This document shows, piece by piece, positions 1-5,952 of a stretch of DNA of 6,217 bases. Source of the DNA: an uncultured Sphingomonadales bacterium (GTDB lineage: Bacteria > Pseudomonadota > Alphaproteobacteria > Sphingomonadales > Sphingomonadaceae); NCBI GenBank assembly GCA_903828025.1, contig CAIKKO010000186.1, positions 1-6,217 on the forward strand, given 5' to 3'. The position numbers and the translations under genes were made by a program. The notes under the pieces are model-generated. The model searched no databases and was not told where the DNA came from. It saw nothing but the letters and a program-made list of their open reading frames with translations. The stretch's first letter is position 1, and each line of letters opens with the position of its first letter.

Positions 1-471
1 CCGCGCCGCGTTCCAGCGCCGCAGCACGGTGCGGTGCGACAGGCCGGTCGCCTCCACCGTTTCGGCCACGCTGAGCCCGAGCATGAAGCGCAATTCCACG
101 ATCCGGGCATAGTCGGGCGCGTGGCTCGCCAGTTCCGCCAGCGCGCGGTCAAGGTCCTCGATATTGACCAGCCCTTGCGCCGGATCGTCCGGAAACACGG
201 TCATCATGTCCACCGACTTGCGCTTTTTCGCGCCCTGCTTGCGCGCTTCGTCAATCAGCACCTGCCGCATGGTGCGCGCGGCATAAGCGAGCAAGTGCCC
301 CTGCCCGTTCACGCCCGACAGATTGGAGCGCAGCAGGCGGATCGCGGCTTCGTTGGCGAGTTCGGTGGGCTGGATCATCTGCGAGACACCATCGCCGAAC
401 AGGATGCGGCGGGCCATGCTGCGCATGTCGCTATAGCAGGCGTTAAGGAGGTCTTCGGGGATATCGCTCAC
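1..471 (-). CDS. RNA polymerase sigma-70 factor, ECF-like type (C-terminus cut by window edge)
   Basis: This gene would direct RNA polymerase core to a particular promoter set. The 157 visible residues show the usual order: a region-2-like helix block (YSDMRSMARRIL, about residues 13-24; PTELANEAAIRLLRS, about 35-49), a helix with TMRQVLIDEARK (about 72-83) and a basic stretch KKRK. A linker follows, then a region-4 helix-turn-helix with IVELRFMLGLSVAETVEATG and LSHRTVLRRWNAAR. This matches the Sigma70_ECF (TIGR02999-like) family, usually about 180-190 residues, so only some 15-30 residues should be missing beyond base 1. I chose GTG at 471 because it begins just before the first conserved helix and has AAGG about 9 bases upstream; internal ATGs would remove conserved residues. 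The gene lies 32 bp downstream of the Lrp-type gene on the same strand. No anti-sigma gene is visible. Family call is firm; target promoters cannot be read. Confidence 0.88.
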   Translation of the reverse strand, partial: MSDIPEDLLNACYSDMRSMARRILFGDGVSQMIQPTELANEAAIRLLRSNLSGVNGQGHLLAYAARTMRQVLIDEARKQGAKKRKSVDMMTVFPDDPAQGLVNIEDLDRALAELASHAPDYARIVELRFMLGLSVAETVEATGLSHRTVLRRWNAAR

Positions 472-497
472 GCCAGCCTTTTTCCGAAGGGAGGTTG

Positions 498-513
498 GGG
501 CGATCAATCGCCC
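498..513. repeat. 16-bp palindrome across the end of the Lrp-type gene
   Basis: The bases read GGGCGAT-CA-ATCGCCC, giving perfect 7-bp arms around a 2-base centre. It covers the last codons and stop of the Lrp-type gene and lies about 27 bases upstream of the sigma-factor GTG. It could form an RNA hairpin or bind a dimeric regulator. No T-run follows on the minus strand, so it is not a classical terminator. Confidence 0.45.
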
Positions 514-971
514 AGCGGCACGCCGGGCAATTGCTTGGCGGTGCGGATGGTCAGCGAGGTTTTCACGCTCGCCACATTGGGCGCGGGTGTCAGCTTGCTG
601 GTGAGGAATTCCTGAAAGCTTTGCAGATCGCGGCTGACGATCTTGAGGATAAAGTCGATCTCGCCGTTGAGCATGTGGCATTCGCGCACTTCGGGCAGCA
701 GGCGCATGTGCTCCTCGAACTGGCGGAGCGATTCTTCGGCCTGGCTTTTGAGGCTGACCAGCGCGAACACCGTGATCGCGAAACCAAGCTTGGAGGGATC
801 GAGATCGGCGTGATAGCCGCGGATCACCCCCGCCTCCTCCAGCGCGCGCACCCGGCGCAAGCACGGCGGCGCGGTAAGGCCGACCCGCTGCGCCAGTTCC
901 ACATTGGTCACGCGGCCTTCGTCCTGCAGTTCGGCGAGCAGCCGCCGATCAATCCCGTCGAGTGTTGCCAT
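504..971 (-). CDS. Lrp/AsnC-family transcriptional regulator
   Basis: This is a 155-residue DNA-binding regulator, the normal length for the family. Residues 1-60 form the winged helix-turn-helix: LDGIDRRLLAELQDEGRVTNVELAQ, then RVGLTAPPCLRRVRALEEAGVIRGY, very close to the family consensus. After a short beta linker (HADLDPSKLGF) comes the C-terminal RAM ligand-binding and oligomerisation domain, including the conserved turn LNGEIDFILKI and ending FLTSKLTPAPNVASVKTSLTI. Such proteins usually form dimers to octamers and respond to amino acids. I chose ATG at 971 because it starts exactly before the conserved LDxxD helix and has GGGGA close upstream. The frame stays open upstream to a GTG at 1106, but that extension shows no family similarity. 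The effector is not readable. AstD, an arginine-catabolism enzyme, is about 3.3 kb away, and nothing ties the two together. Confidence 0.93.
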   Translation of the reverse strand: MATLDGIDRRLLAELQDEGRVTNVELAQRVGLTAPPCLRRVRALEEAGVIRGYHADLDPSKLGFAITVFALVSLKSQAEESLRQFEEHMRLLPEVRECHMLNGEIDFILKIVSRDLQSFQEFLTSKLTPAPNVASVKTSLTIRTAKQLPGVPLGD

Positions 972-1102
972 GATCCCCGTGTGCCCTGCCCGCTCTGCTG
1001 CCACTGGCCTGTTGCCATCGGCCCTGTTGGTTAATGCCCGCTGTGTCATGCCATGCCGGCGGACGGCGTGGACGGGCCATTTTCGCGTATCTTGGTAACT
1101 TT

Positions 1103-1117
1103 CCACACCTTGTGTGG
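1103..1117. promoter_or_regulatory. 15-bp palindrome, candidate operator
   Basis: The sequence CCACAC-CTT-GTGTGG has perfect 6-bp arms around a 3-base centre. Its 15-bp length equals that of typical Lrp-family sites, although its bases do not match the E. coli Lrp consensus. It would lie in the 5' leader of the Lrp-type gene if the promoter suggested at 1140-1167 is real. A candidate autoregulatory site; equally it could be an RNA hairpin. Confidence 0.35.
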
Positions 1118-1123
1118 CTGCGA

Positions 1124-1149
1124 ACGATAATTTTGTTGTTTAATATCGT
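1124..1149. repeat. Inverted repeat ACGATA/TATCGT around the AT-rich island
   Basis: ACGATA at 1124-1129 and TATCGT at 1144-1149 are perfect 6-bp inverted arms separated by 14 mostly A/T bases. The spacing of arm centres is 20 bp, about two helical turns, which suits a dimeric DNA-binding protein. It overlaps the proposed minus-strand -10 box, so a bound protein could block transcription. Confidence 0.3.
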
Positions 1150-1265
1150 AATCGTCCCACAATGCAACGCAATCAACAGGACGCTTCCCGCACCGCTGCA
1201 TTTTGTTAGGGTTCGGGTAACCACGCGGGTCAGTCCCCGTTGATGCCTTCCACATGGGAACATGC

Positions 1266-3134
1266 ATGATTGTCGACGATCGCCTCGAAACCGTGCTGCG
1301 CACCGTCGCGGCCGGACCGGGCGCGATCCGCACGCAATTCCGCCAGCTGGTCGACATTCTGGGCCGCACCCCGGCGGAAGGCTGGAGCGCGGCGCATGTC
1401 GCGGCGCTGGGCCGGATCGATTCGCTCCATGCCGCGCTGGGCGATGCCGCCAGCGGCGCGCTGATCGGCAGTTGCACGCTCCGCTCGCCGATATTGGTCG
1501 AACATTTTGTCGAGCTCGGTCCCAAAACGGCACTCGCCGCGATCACCAGCGCGCGGCTGCGCGAGGCGGAGTGGCTCCAGCTTATCCCCGATCTGCCGGT
1601 GCAGGCGCGCGGGTTCCTGCGCCACCGCCGCGACCTTGGCCCGGCAGTCGAAGCGCTGCTCGCCCGCTTCGGCATCACCGATTTCGCGCTGCCCCTGCCG
1701 CCAGACTATACGGCACCCGCAGCGCAGGCCCCACCCCGGCTCGTTGTCGTTCCCACCACCGCGGTTGCCCCGACCAACCCGCCCCCCCCTGCTCCCTCGG
1801 CTGCTTCGGCTGCTTCGGTGCCCGTGCGGGGCGAAGGGATCGGCGCGATCGTCCAGCGGATCGAAGCCTTTCGCCGCACGCGCCAGTTGCGGGCGGCAAG
1901 CGCCGGCACCGGGGCGCAGCCCGGCGCACCGTTCGCGCCGGGCACCGGCCAGTCGAGGCTGCCCTTCGTCGACGAGCCCGCGCACACCCCGCCCAAGGTC
2001 ACCGCGATCGACCTGCGGCTCGATGCCGAAGGCATGATCACCGCAGCCGATGCGCCTTATGCCGCCATGCTCGTCGGACTTAGGCCCTTTGCGGGCGATC
2101 CCGACGCACCGGCCGCGTGCAATGAAGCAAGCATCCGTGCGGCGCGAGGGCGCCTGCCGGTGGACGCCGGGATCTGCACAATCGAGGGCACAGCCGCCGT
2201 GGCCGGAACCTGGCGGATCGACGCTGCCCCGTGGTTTGCCCACGATACCGGCCATTTTCAGGGCTATCACGCCCGGTTGCGCCGTCCGCCCGCCGCGCAC
2301 GCGTTGGCGGCGGTCAATGATGATGAGGGTGGCGATGATGCGGCATCGGTCAGCAATGCCGACCGGCTGCGCCAGATGCTCCACGAACTGCGCACGCCGA
2401 TCGGCGCGATCCAGGGCTTTGCCGAACTGATCCAGCAGCAGCTGCTCGGGCCGACCCCGCATCAGTATCGCAGCCTCGCCGCAAGCATCGCCTCGGATGC
2501 CGCGCGCATGCTGGCGGGGTTCGAGGATATAGAGCGGCTGGCGGGGCTCGAAGCCAAGCTGGAAGCCGTACCGCACGAAGCCGACCTGCGCGAAGCCGAA
2601 CTGGCCCGGACCGCTCCCCCGGGTGAGGCCGATTGGGCCGGGCTGCTGCGCAAGCTGGTGCAGCAGCTCGAACCGATGCTGGCCACGCGCGATATCCGGC
2701 TGCACTGCGATATCCCCGCAGCGCCGCTGCTCGTCCCCATGGAGCCGCTCGAGCTCGAACGGACGCTGTGGCGTCTGCTCTCGTTCGTCACCGCCACGTC
2801 CGCGCCGGGTGAACGGCTGGCCCTCTCGCTCGCCCAATCGCCAGCCGCCCGCGCGGGGCAAGCCGTGCTCCTGCTGTGGCTGCCGGCTGCGCTGGCGATG
2901 CGCGACGATGCGGCGCTGTTCGCGCCCGATGCCGGTGGCACGGCTGCCGGGGCGCATCAGAGCGGGGCCATGCTGGGCGGCGGCTTCGCGCTGCGGCTCG
3001 CTGCGGCCGAGATCCGTGCGTCCGGCGGCGCTCTGGTGCGCCGGGGCGCGCAGCTTGAGGTTACGCTCCCGCTCTTGACCGCCGTGCTACGGACTCCTAG
3101 CCAAGATGCCGGACCCGCCGGGCAGACGGGCTAG
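1266..3134 (+). CDS. Soluble sensor histidine-kinase-like protein with degenerate ATPase domain
   Basis: The protein is 622 residues from the ATG at 1266. I prefer this start because GGGAA lies 5 bases upstream and the protein then opens MIVDDRLETVL, which fits what I recall of related proteins; ATG at 1254 is in frame but has no ribosome site. Residues 15-145 are helical and unassigned. Residues 149-186 form a Pro/Ala-rich linker. Residues about 245-340 look like a PAS-type sensor fold, ending in FQGYHARLRRPP. The dimerisation and phosphoacceptor helix follows, with H-box MLHELRTPIGAIQGFAELI and acceptor His373. The C-terminal ATPase region is eroded: the usual N-box Asn is absent where LERTLWRLLSFVTAT sits, no DxGxG is visible, and only a G2-like stretch GGGFALRLAAAEIRASGGAL remains. 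No transmembrane segment is seen, so it is probably cytoplasmic. No response regulator is adjacent. Kinase activity is doubtful; phosphotransfer or scaffold roles are possible. Confidence 0.85.
   Translation: MIVDDRLETVLRTVAAGPGAIRTQFRQLVDILGRTPAEGWSAAHVAALGRIDSLHAALGDAASGALIGSCTLRSPILVEHFVELGPKTALAAITSARLREAEWLQLIPDLPVQARGFLRHRRDLGPAVEALLARFGITDFALPLPPDYTAPAAQAPPRLVVVPTTAVAPTNPPPPAPSAASAASVPVRGEGIGAIVQRIEAFRRTRQLRAASAGTGAQPGAPFAPGTGQSRLPFVDEPAHTPPKVTAIDLRLDAEGMITAADAPYAAMLVGLRPFAGDPDAPAACNEASIRAARGRLPVDAGICTIEGTAAVAGTWRIDAAPWFAHDTGHFQGYHARLRRPPAAHALAAVNDDEGGDDAASVSNADRLRQMLHELRTPIGAIQGFAELIQQQLLGPTPHQYRSLAASIASDAARMLAGFEDIERLAGLEAKLEAVPHEADLREAELARTAPPGEADWAGLLRKLVQQLEPMLATRDIRLHCDIPAAPLLVPMEPLELERTLWRLLSFVTATSAPGERLALSLAQSPAARAGQAVLLLWLPAALAMRDDAALFAPDAGGTAAGAHQSGAMLGGGFALRLAAAEIRASGGALVRRGAQLEVTLPLLTAVLRTPSQDAGPAGQTG
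1782..1815 (+). repeat. 8-C homopolymer and 9-bp tandem repeat in the kinase linker
   Basis: A run of eight C at 1782-1789 is followed by two copies of CGGCTGCTT at 1798-1815. Together they encode the Pro/Ala/Ser linker between the N-terminal helical part and the PAS-like domain. Changes in the 9-bp unit would keep frame; a slip in the C-run would remove the sensor and kinase core. Confidence 0.5.
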
Positions 3135-3151
3135 GGAGCGATCGGGGATAC

Positions 3152-3158
3152 AAGGAGG
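3152..3158 (+). promoter_or_regulatory. Ribosome binding site AAGGAGG before the deacetylase gene
   Basis: AAGGAGG is a strong Shine-Dalgarno sequence 18 bases after the kinase stop. It is only one base from the GTG at 3160, closer than usual. The next in-frame GTG, at 3184, is 25 bases away, so GTG 3160 remains the best choice, probably using the AAGG half of the motif. Confidence 0.55.
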
Positions 3159-3159
3159 C

Positions 3160-4161
3160 GTGGCAGTACCGAACATTCTCGATGTGCCAACGCAGGCAGA
3201 CCACGTCCGCTTCGCCCCCGGGTTCGGGCAGCGGTTCATTGTCACGGTCGATACCGAAGAGGAATTCGACTGGACCCAGCCGTTTGATCGCACCACCCAT
3301 GGCCTCAGCCATGTGCCGCGCCTCGCGAAATTTCAGCAGTTCTGCGAGGGGCTGGGCATCGCGCCGATCTATCTGATAGATTATCCGATCGCGACCGACC
3401 CGGCGGTGGTCGAAGCGCTGGGCGAAGCCGTGGCGGCGGGCCGCGCCGAAGTGGGCGTGCAGCTCCACCCCTGGGTGAGCCCGCCGCACGATGAGGAAGT
3501 CAATGTCCACAATAGCTATGCCGGCAATCTTCCGCCGCAGCTGGAAGCGACCAAATTCCGCAAGCTGCGCGATACGATCGAGGCCGCGTTCGGCGCGCCG
3601 CCGCTGATCTACCGCGCCGGCCGCTATGGCGTGGGGCCCGCGAGCGCGCAGATGCTGGCGGAAAACGCGCTCGCCATCGACACGTCGGTGCGCGCCCGGT
3701 TTGATTACAGTTCGAACGGCGGCCCCAATTTCCGCGATCACCCGGTCGTGCCGTGGTGGGTCGGCTCGCGCGGCACGCTGATGGAACTGCCGCTGACCAC
3801 CGTGTTCTGGGGCATGCTGCGCAAACAGGGCCCGTGGCTCTATCCGCTGCTGTGGCGCGTGCCGCAACTGCGCGGCCTGCTCGCCCGCGCTGCGCTGCTC
3901 GAACGCATCCCGCTCACCCCCGAAGGCGTGAGCATCGAGGAAGCGATCAAGGGCATCGACATCGCCATCGACGATGGCCTGCCGATCCTGGTGTTCTCGT
4001 TCCACAGCCCCTCGCTGCGCCCCGGCCTCACGCCCTATGTGCGCGATGCCGACGGGCTCGACCAGCTCTACGACTGGTGGCGCGCGGTGTTCGCTTATCT
4101 CAAGCAGCGCCAGATCCGCCCGGCCTCGGTGCGCGAGATCATGGACGCTACGGAAATCTGA
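3160..4161 (+). CDS. Polysaccharide deacetylase family protein (WalW-like)
   Basis: A 333-residue carbohydrate-esterase-4-type (NodB-fold) enzyme, which would remove N-acetyl or similar groups from a sugar polymer or precursor; the substrate is unknown. Motifs in order: FIVTVDTEEEFDW (residues 27-38; Asp31 as catalytic base with Glu33 nearby), EVGVQLHPWVSPPH (97-110; His103 and His110 as candidate metal ligands), YRAGRYGVG (151-159) and VFSFHSPSLRPG (278-289; His282). The TVDTEEEFDW and RAGRYG versions mark the WalW-like subgroup rather than peptidoglycan deacetylases. No signal peptide or membrane anchor is visible, so a cytoplasmic location is likely, unusual for the wider family. GTG 3160 is chosen because AAGGAGG precedes it and the N-terminus then begins just before the conserved core. 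An ATG at 3106 is in frame but has no ribosome site and would overlap the kinase gene by 29 bases. The 25-bp gap to the kinase stop implies one operon. Confidence 0.88.
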   Translation: MAVPNILDVPTQADHVRFAPGFGQRFIVTVDTEEEFDWTQPFDRTTHGLSHVPRLAKFQQFCEGLGIAPIYLIDYPIATDPAVVEALGEAVAAGRAEVGVQLHPWVSPPHDEEVNVHNSYAGNLPPQLEATKFRKLRDTIEAAFGAPPLIYRAGRYGVGPASAQMLAENALAIDTSVRARFDYSSNGGPNFRDHPVVPWWVGSRGTLMELPLTTVFWGMLRKQGPWLYPLLWRVPQLRGLLARAALLERIPLTPEGVSIEEAIKGIDIAIDDGLPILVFSFHSPSLRPGLTPYVRDADGLDQLYDWWRAVFAYLKQRQIRPASVREIMDATEI

Positions 4162-4168
4162 GCCCGGC

Positions 4169-4197
4169 TTGCCAACGCGGCATCGGCGCACTAACGC
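4169..4197 (+). promoter_or_regulatory. Candidate promoter of tRNA-Ile2
   Basis: TTGCCA (4169-4174), a 17-base spacer and TAACGC (4192-4197) form a plausible sigma-70 promoter. Transcription would begin near 4204, about 20 bases before the mature tRNA. A second TTGCC-type box precedes the tRNA-Pro at the right edge, which lends some support. It also lies inside the inverted pair GGCTTG (4167-4172) / CAAGCC (4198-4203). Confidence 0.45.
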
Positions 4198-4223
4198 CAA
4201 GCCATCGTGGGCCAAATGCTCAT

Positions 4224-4299
4224 GGGCCTGTAGCTCAGCGGTTAGAGCTGGCCGCTCATAACGGCTAGGTCGCGGGTTCGAATCCTGCCGGGCCCACCA
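4224..4299 (+). tRNA. tRNA-Ile2, anticodon CAT (lysidine-modified type)
   Basis: A complete 76-base tRNA with encoded CCA. The acceptor stem GGGCCTG pairs with CGGGCCC (one T-G pair). The D arm is GCTC-AGCGGTTA-GAGC, the anticodon stem GGCCG/CGGCT and the T arm GCGGG-TTCGAAT-CCTGC; the discriminator is A. Loop CTCATAA gives anticodon CAT, so the choices are initiator Met, elongator Met or Ile2. I choose Ile2 because the 8-base D loop, the G-T first pair of the anticodon stem and the variable region ending GGTCGC all match E. coli tRNA-Ile2, while E. coli elongator Met has a 9-base D loop and a different stem. The first acceptor pair is G-C, which argues against initiator tRNA. TilS would convert the anticodon C to lysidine so that it reads ATA. 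Confidence 0.9.
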
Positions 4300-4308
4300 C
4301 GCTTTTCC

Positions 4309-5712
4309 TCAAGCCTTCAGCCCCGTCAGCGCCGCCGGGGCAATCGCTGCGCTTTCAAGGCTGGCGACCGGCCAGGCGCAGTAATCCGCCGCGTAGTAGG
4401 CGCTCGGGCGGTGGTTGCCCGAAACGCCGACCCCGCCGAACGGGGCGGCGGAGGACGCGCCGTTGGTCGGGCGGTTCCAGTTGACCACCCCGGCGCGCGA
4501 GGCGGCCCAGAAGCGGTCATACAGCGCCGCATCGCCGCCGATCAGGCTGGCCGCAAGGCCGAAGCGCGTGGCGTTGGCGGCGGCGAGCGCGGCGCCGAAA
4601 TCGGCGACGCGGATGATCTGCAGCACCGGCCCGAAAATCTCCTCGTCGGGCGCGGCAAGGCCGGTCACGTCGATGATCGCGGGCGAGAGCAGCGGGGTGC
4701 CTTCGCGCAGGCGCTCCAGCGGACGGATCACCGTGCCGCCCAGCGCAACCAACGCCTGCCACGCGGCTTCGACCCGCGCCGCCGCGTTCAGATCGACCAC
4801 CGGGCCCATGAACGGCGCGGGTTCATCGAACGGGCCGCCCGCGATGATCCGGTCGGCCATGGCGACCACCGCCGCAATCAGCGCCTCGCTGTCCGGCCCC
4901 ACGATCAGCCGCCGCGCGCAGGTGCAGCGCTGGCCCGCCGACAGGAACGCCGACTGGATGATGAGCGAGGCCGCAGCGGGCACATCGGCGTCCGCCACGT
5001 CCCATGCGATCAGCGGGTTGTTGCCGCCGGTCTCGATCGCGAGAATGCGATCGGGCCGCGCGGCGAACGCCTGATGCAGCGCGAGCCCGGTGTTCGAGGA
5101 GCCGGTGAACAGCAGCCCGTCAAGCCCCGGATGCGCCGCCAGCGCCCGGCCGGTATCGGCGCGGCCTTGCGCGAGCACCAGCAGCCCCTCGGGCAGCCCC
5201 GCCTCCTGCCACAACCCGGCCATGAACGCGCCCGAGGCCGGGGTCAGTTCCGAAGGCTTGAACACCACCGCATTGCCCGCGAGCAGCGCCGGAACGATAT
5301 GGCCATTGGGCAGATGCGCGGGGAAATTGTAGGGCCCCAGCACCGCCAGCACCCCATGCGGCTTGTGGCGCAAGGCCTGCCCGATGCCGCCCGCCTCGCT
5401 GTGCCGCTCGCCCGCGCGCTCGGCCTGCGCGGTGACCGAAATGCCGATTTTGGCCGCCACAGTGCCGACTTCGGTGCGCGCCTCCCACAAGGGCTTGCCG
5501 GTTTCCTGCGCGATGACCCGCGCGAAGTCCTCGGCATGCGCCTTCACCACTTCGGCAAAGCGTTCGGCCACCGCGATCCGTTCGGCCAGCGGGCGCAGCG
5601 CCCAGCCCGGCTGCGCCGCACGCGCCGCCGCGACCGCCGCCTCGACATCCGCGTCCTCGCCCTGCCACACCACGGTGCCGGTCATGGGATCGGTGGAAGT
5701 CCAACTGGTCAT
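4309..5712 (-). CDS. astD: N-succinylglutamate 5-semialdehyde dehydrogenase
   Basis: This NAD-dependent enzyme oxidises N-succinylglutamate 5-semialdehyde to N-succinylglutamate, the fourth step of the arginine succinyltransferase (AST) pathway that turns arginine into glutamate and succinate. The 467 residues are close to the length of known AstD. Motifs: GPYNFPAHLPNGHIVPALLAGN (126-147; Asn129 in the oxyanion hole), FKPSE (151-155), FTGSSNTG (202-209, cofactor binding), IETGGNNPL (226-234; general base Glu227), SAGQRCTCARRL (258-269; catalytic Cys263), EEIFGP (357-362) and a C-terminal NRPTNGASSAAPFGGVGVSGNHRPSAYYAADYC. The GQRCTC and NRPTxG...NHRPSAYYAADYC signatures distinguish AstD from other aldehyde dehydrogenases. 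Start ATG 5712 has AGGAG five bases upstream. It is the last gene before a tRNA facing it 9 bp away. astA, astB, astC and astE are not in the window. Cytoplasmic. Confidence 0.95.
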   Translation of the reverse strand: MTSWTSTDPMTGTVVWQGEDADVEAAVAAARAAQPGWALRPLAERIAVAERFAEVVKAHAEDFARVIAQETGKPLWEARTEVGTVAAKIGISVTAQAERAGERHSEAGGIGQALRHKPHGVLAVLGPYNFPAHLPNGHIVPALLAGNAVVFKPSELTPASGAFMAGLWQEAGLPEGLLVLAQGRADTGRALAAHPGLDGLLFTGSSNTGLALHQAFAARPDRILAIETGGNNPLIAWDVADADVPAAASLIIQSAFLSAGQRCTCARRLIVGPDSEALIAAVVAMADRIIAGGPFDEPAPFMGPVVDLNAAARVEAAWQALVALGGTVIRPLERLREGTPLLSPAIIDVTGLAAPDEEIFGPVLQIIRVADFGAALAAANATRFGLAASLIGGDAALYDRFWAASRAGVVNWNRPTNGASSAAPFGGVGVSGNHRPSAYYAADYCAWPVASLESAAIAPAALTGLKA

Positions 5713-5717
5713 GGTCG

Positions 5718-5741
5718 CTCCTCTCGGCGGAAAAAACCGCC
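5718..5741 (-). promoter_or_regulatory. astD ribosome binding site with adjacent hairpin
   Basis: On the minus strand AGGAG (5722-5718) lies 5 bases before the astD ATG. Three bases upstream of it is a small hairpin, GGCGG-T6-CCGCC (5741-5726). The stem is five G/C pairs with a six-T loop. It could be a leader structure affecting translation; it has no following T-run, so it is not a terminator for the gene upstream. Confidence 0.45.
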
Positions 5742-5790
5742 CTGCCCTGCTGACTTGGGCATGCGCCGCGCGAAGGTCAACCGCGACCCG

Positions 5791-5952
5791 CTAATCGCTC
5801 CGGGGCAACCAGCGCCCATCCGCCGCCTTTGCCAGCGTTTTGCCGCAATGCTTGCAGGGGCCGACCTTGAGATGCCCCTCGTAGATCACCTGACGCCGGG
5901 ATGGCGAATGTTGCCCCAGCGTGCAGCGCAGGCGTTTGAACAGGTCAGTCAT
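5791..5952 (-). CDS. Small zinc-ribbon-like protein, 53 residues, unrecognised
   Basis: This frame reads MTDLFKRLRCTLGQHSPSRR and continues through VIYEGHL and VGPCKHCGKTL to a TAG at 5791. Cys10, His15, Cys33 and Cys36 could hold one zinc ion (C-x4-H then PCKHCGK), and the N-terminal part is strongly basic (K/R-rich). I recall similar short conserved hypothetical proteins in sphingomonads but cannot name a family with confidence. No signal peptide or membrane segment is seen. It ends 78 bp upstream of astD on the same strand, so the two may be cotranscribed. The ATG at 5952 lies at the end of a triple 16-bp repeat and has no ribosome site of its own; the nearest good one (CCGGAG, 6012-6007) precedes the ATG at 6000, which stops after seven codons. 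It could therefore be poorly expressed, expressed by reinitiation, or a damaged gene. The cysteine pattern favours a real coding sequence. Confidence 0.6.
   Translation of the reverse strand: MTDLFKRLRCTLGQHSPSRRQVIYEGHLKVGPCKHCGKTLAKAADGRWLPRSD

Larger units (their letters stand above)
972..1265. promoter_or_regulatory. Divergent intergenic region between the Lrp-type gene and the kinase-like gene
   Basis: No convincing gene is seen in these roughly 290 bases. The part from about 1120 to 1160 is clearly AT-rich against a GC-rich background and is the likeliest place for promoters firing both ways. On the minus strand a possible promoter is TTGCAT (1167-1162), a 16-base spacer, then TATTAA (1145-1140), which would give the Lrp-type gene a leader of about 160 bases. 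On the plus strand TAATAT (1141-1146) is -10-like but lacks a good -35. Two inverted repeats, listed separately, flank this island. Lrp-type genes are often autoregulated from such divergent regions; that is family knowledge and is not shown here. Confidence 0.5.

Noticed and set aside
504..1106. A longer Lrp-type protein starting at GTG 1106 (200 residues)
   Set aside because: The extra 45 residues lack family similarity, would make the protein longer than the usual 150-165 residues, and the GTG lies within a palindrome without a properly spaced ribosome site.
1230..2957. A 575-codon open frame on the minus strand opposite the kinase-like gene
   Set aside because: Its translation is rich in Arg, Gly and Gln without any domain, as expected of the antisense frame of a GC-rich gene. 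The plus strand carries a recognisable H-box and family features.
3097..4215. A 372-codon minus-strand open frame opposite the deacetylase gene
   Set aside because: It has no motif or ribosome site, and its composition is that of an antisense shadow of a gene with clear catalytic motifs.
4224..4299. Reading the CAT-anticodon tRNA as elongator or initiator Met
   Set aside because: The 8-base D loop, the G-T pair at the top of the anticodon stem and the variable region match tRNA-Ile2; the G-C first acceptor pair argues against initiator.
4224..4330. Integration site for a mobile element at the tRNA 3' end
   Set aside because: No integrase gene, no duplicate of the tRNA 3' end and no change of base composition is seen next to it; astD follows directly.
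5726..5741. Rho-independent terminator between the small gene and astD
   Set aside because: The T-run on the minus strand is in the loop rather than after the stem, and only five base pairs form.
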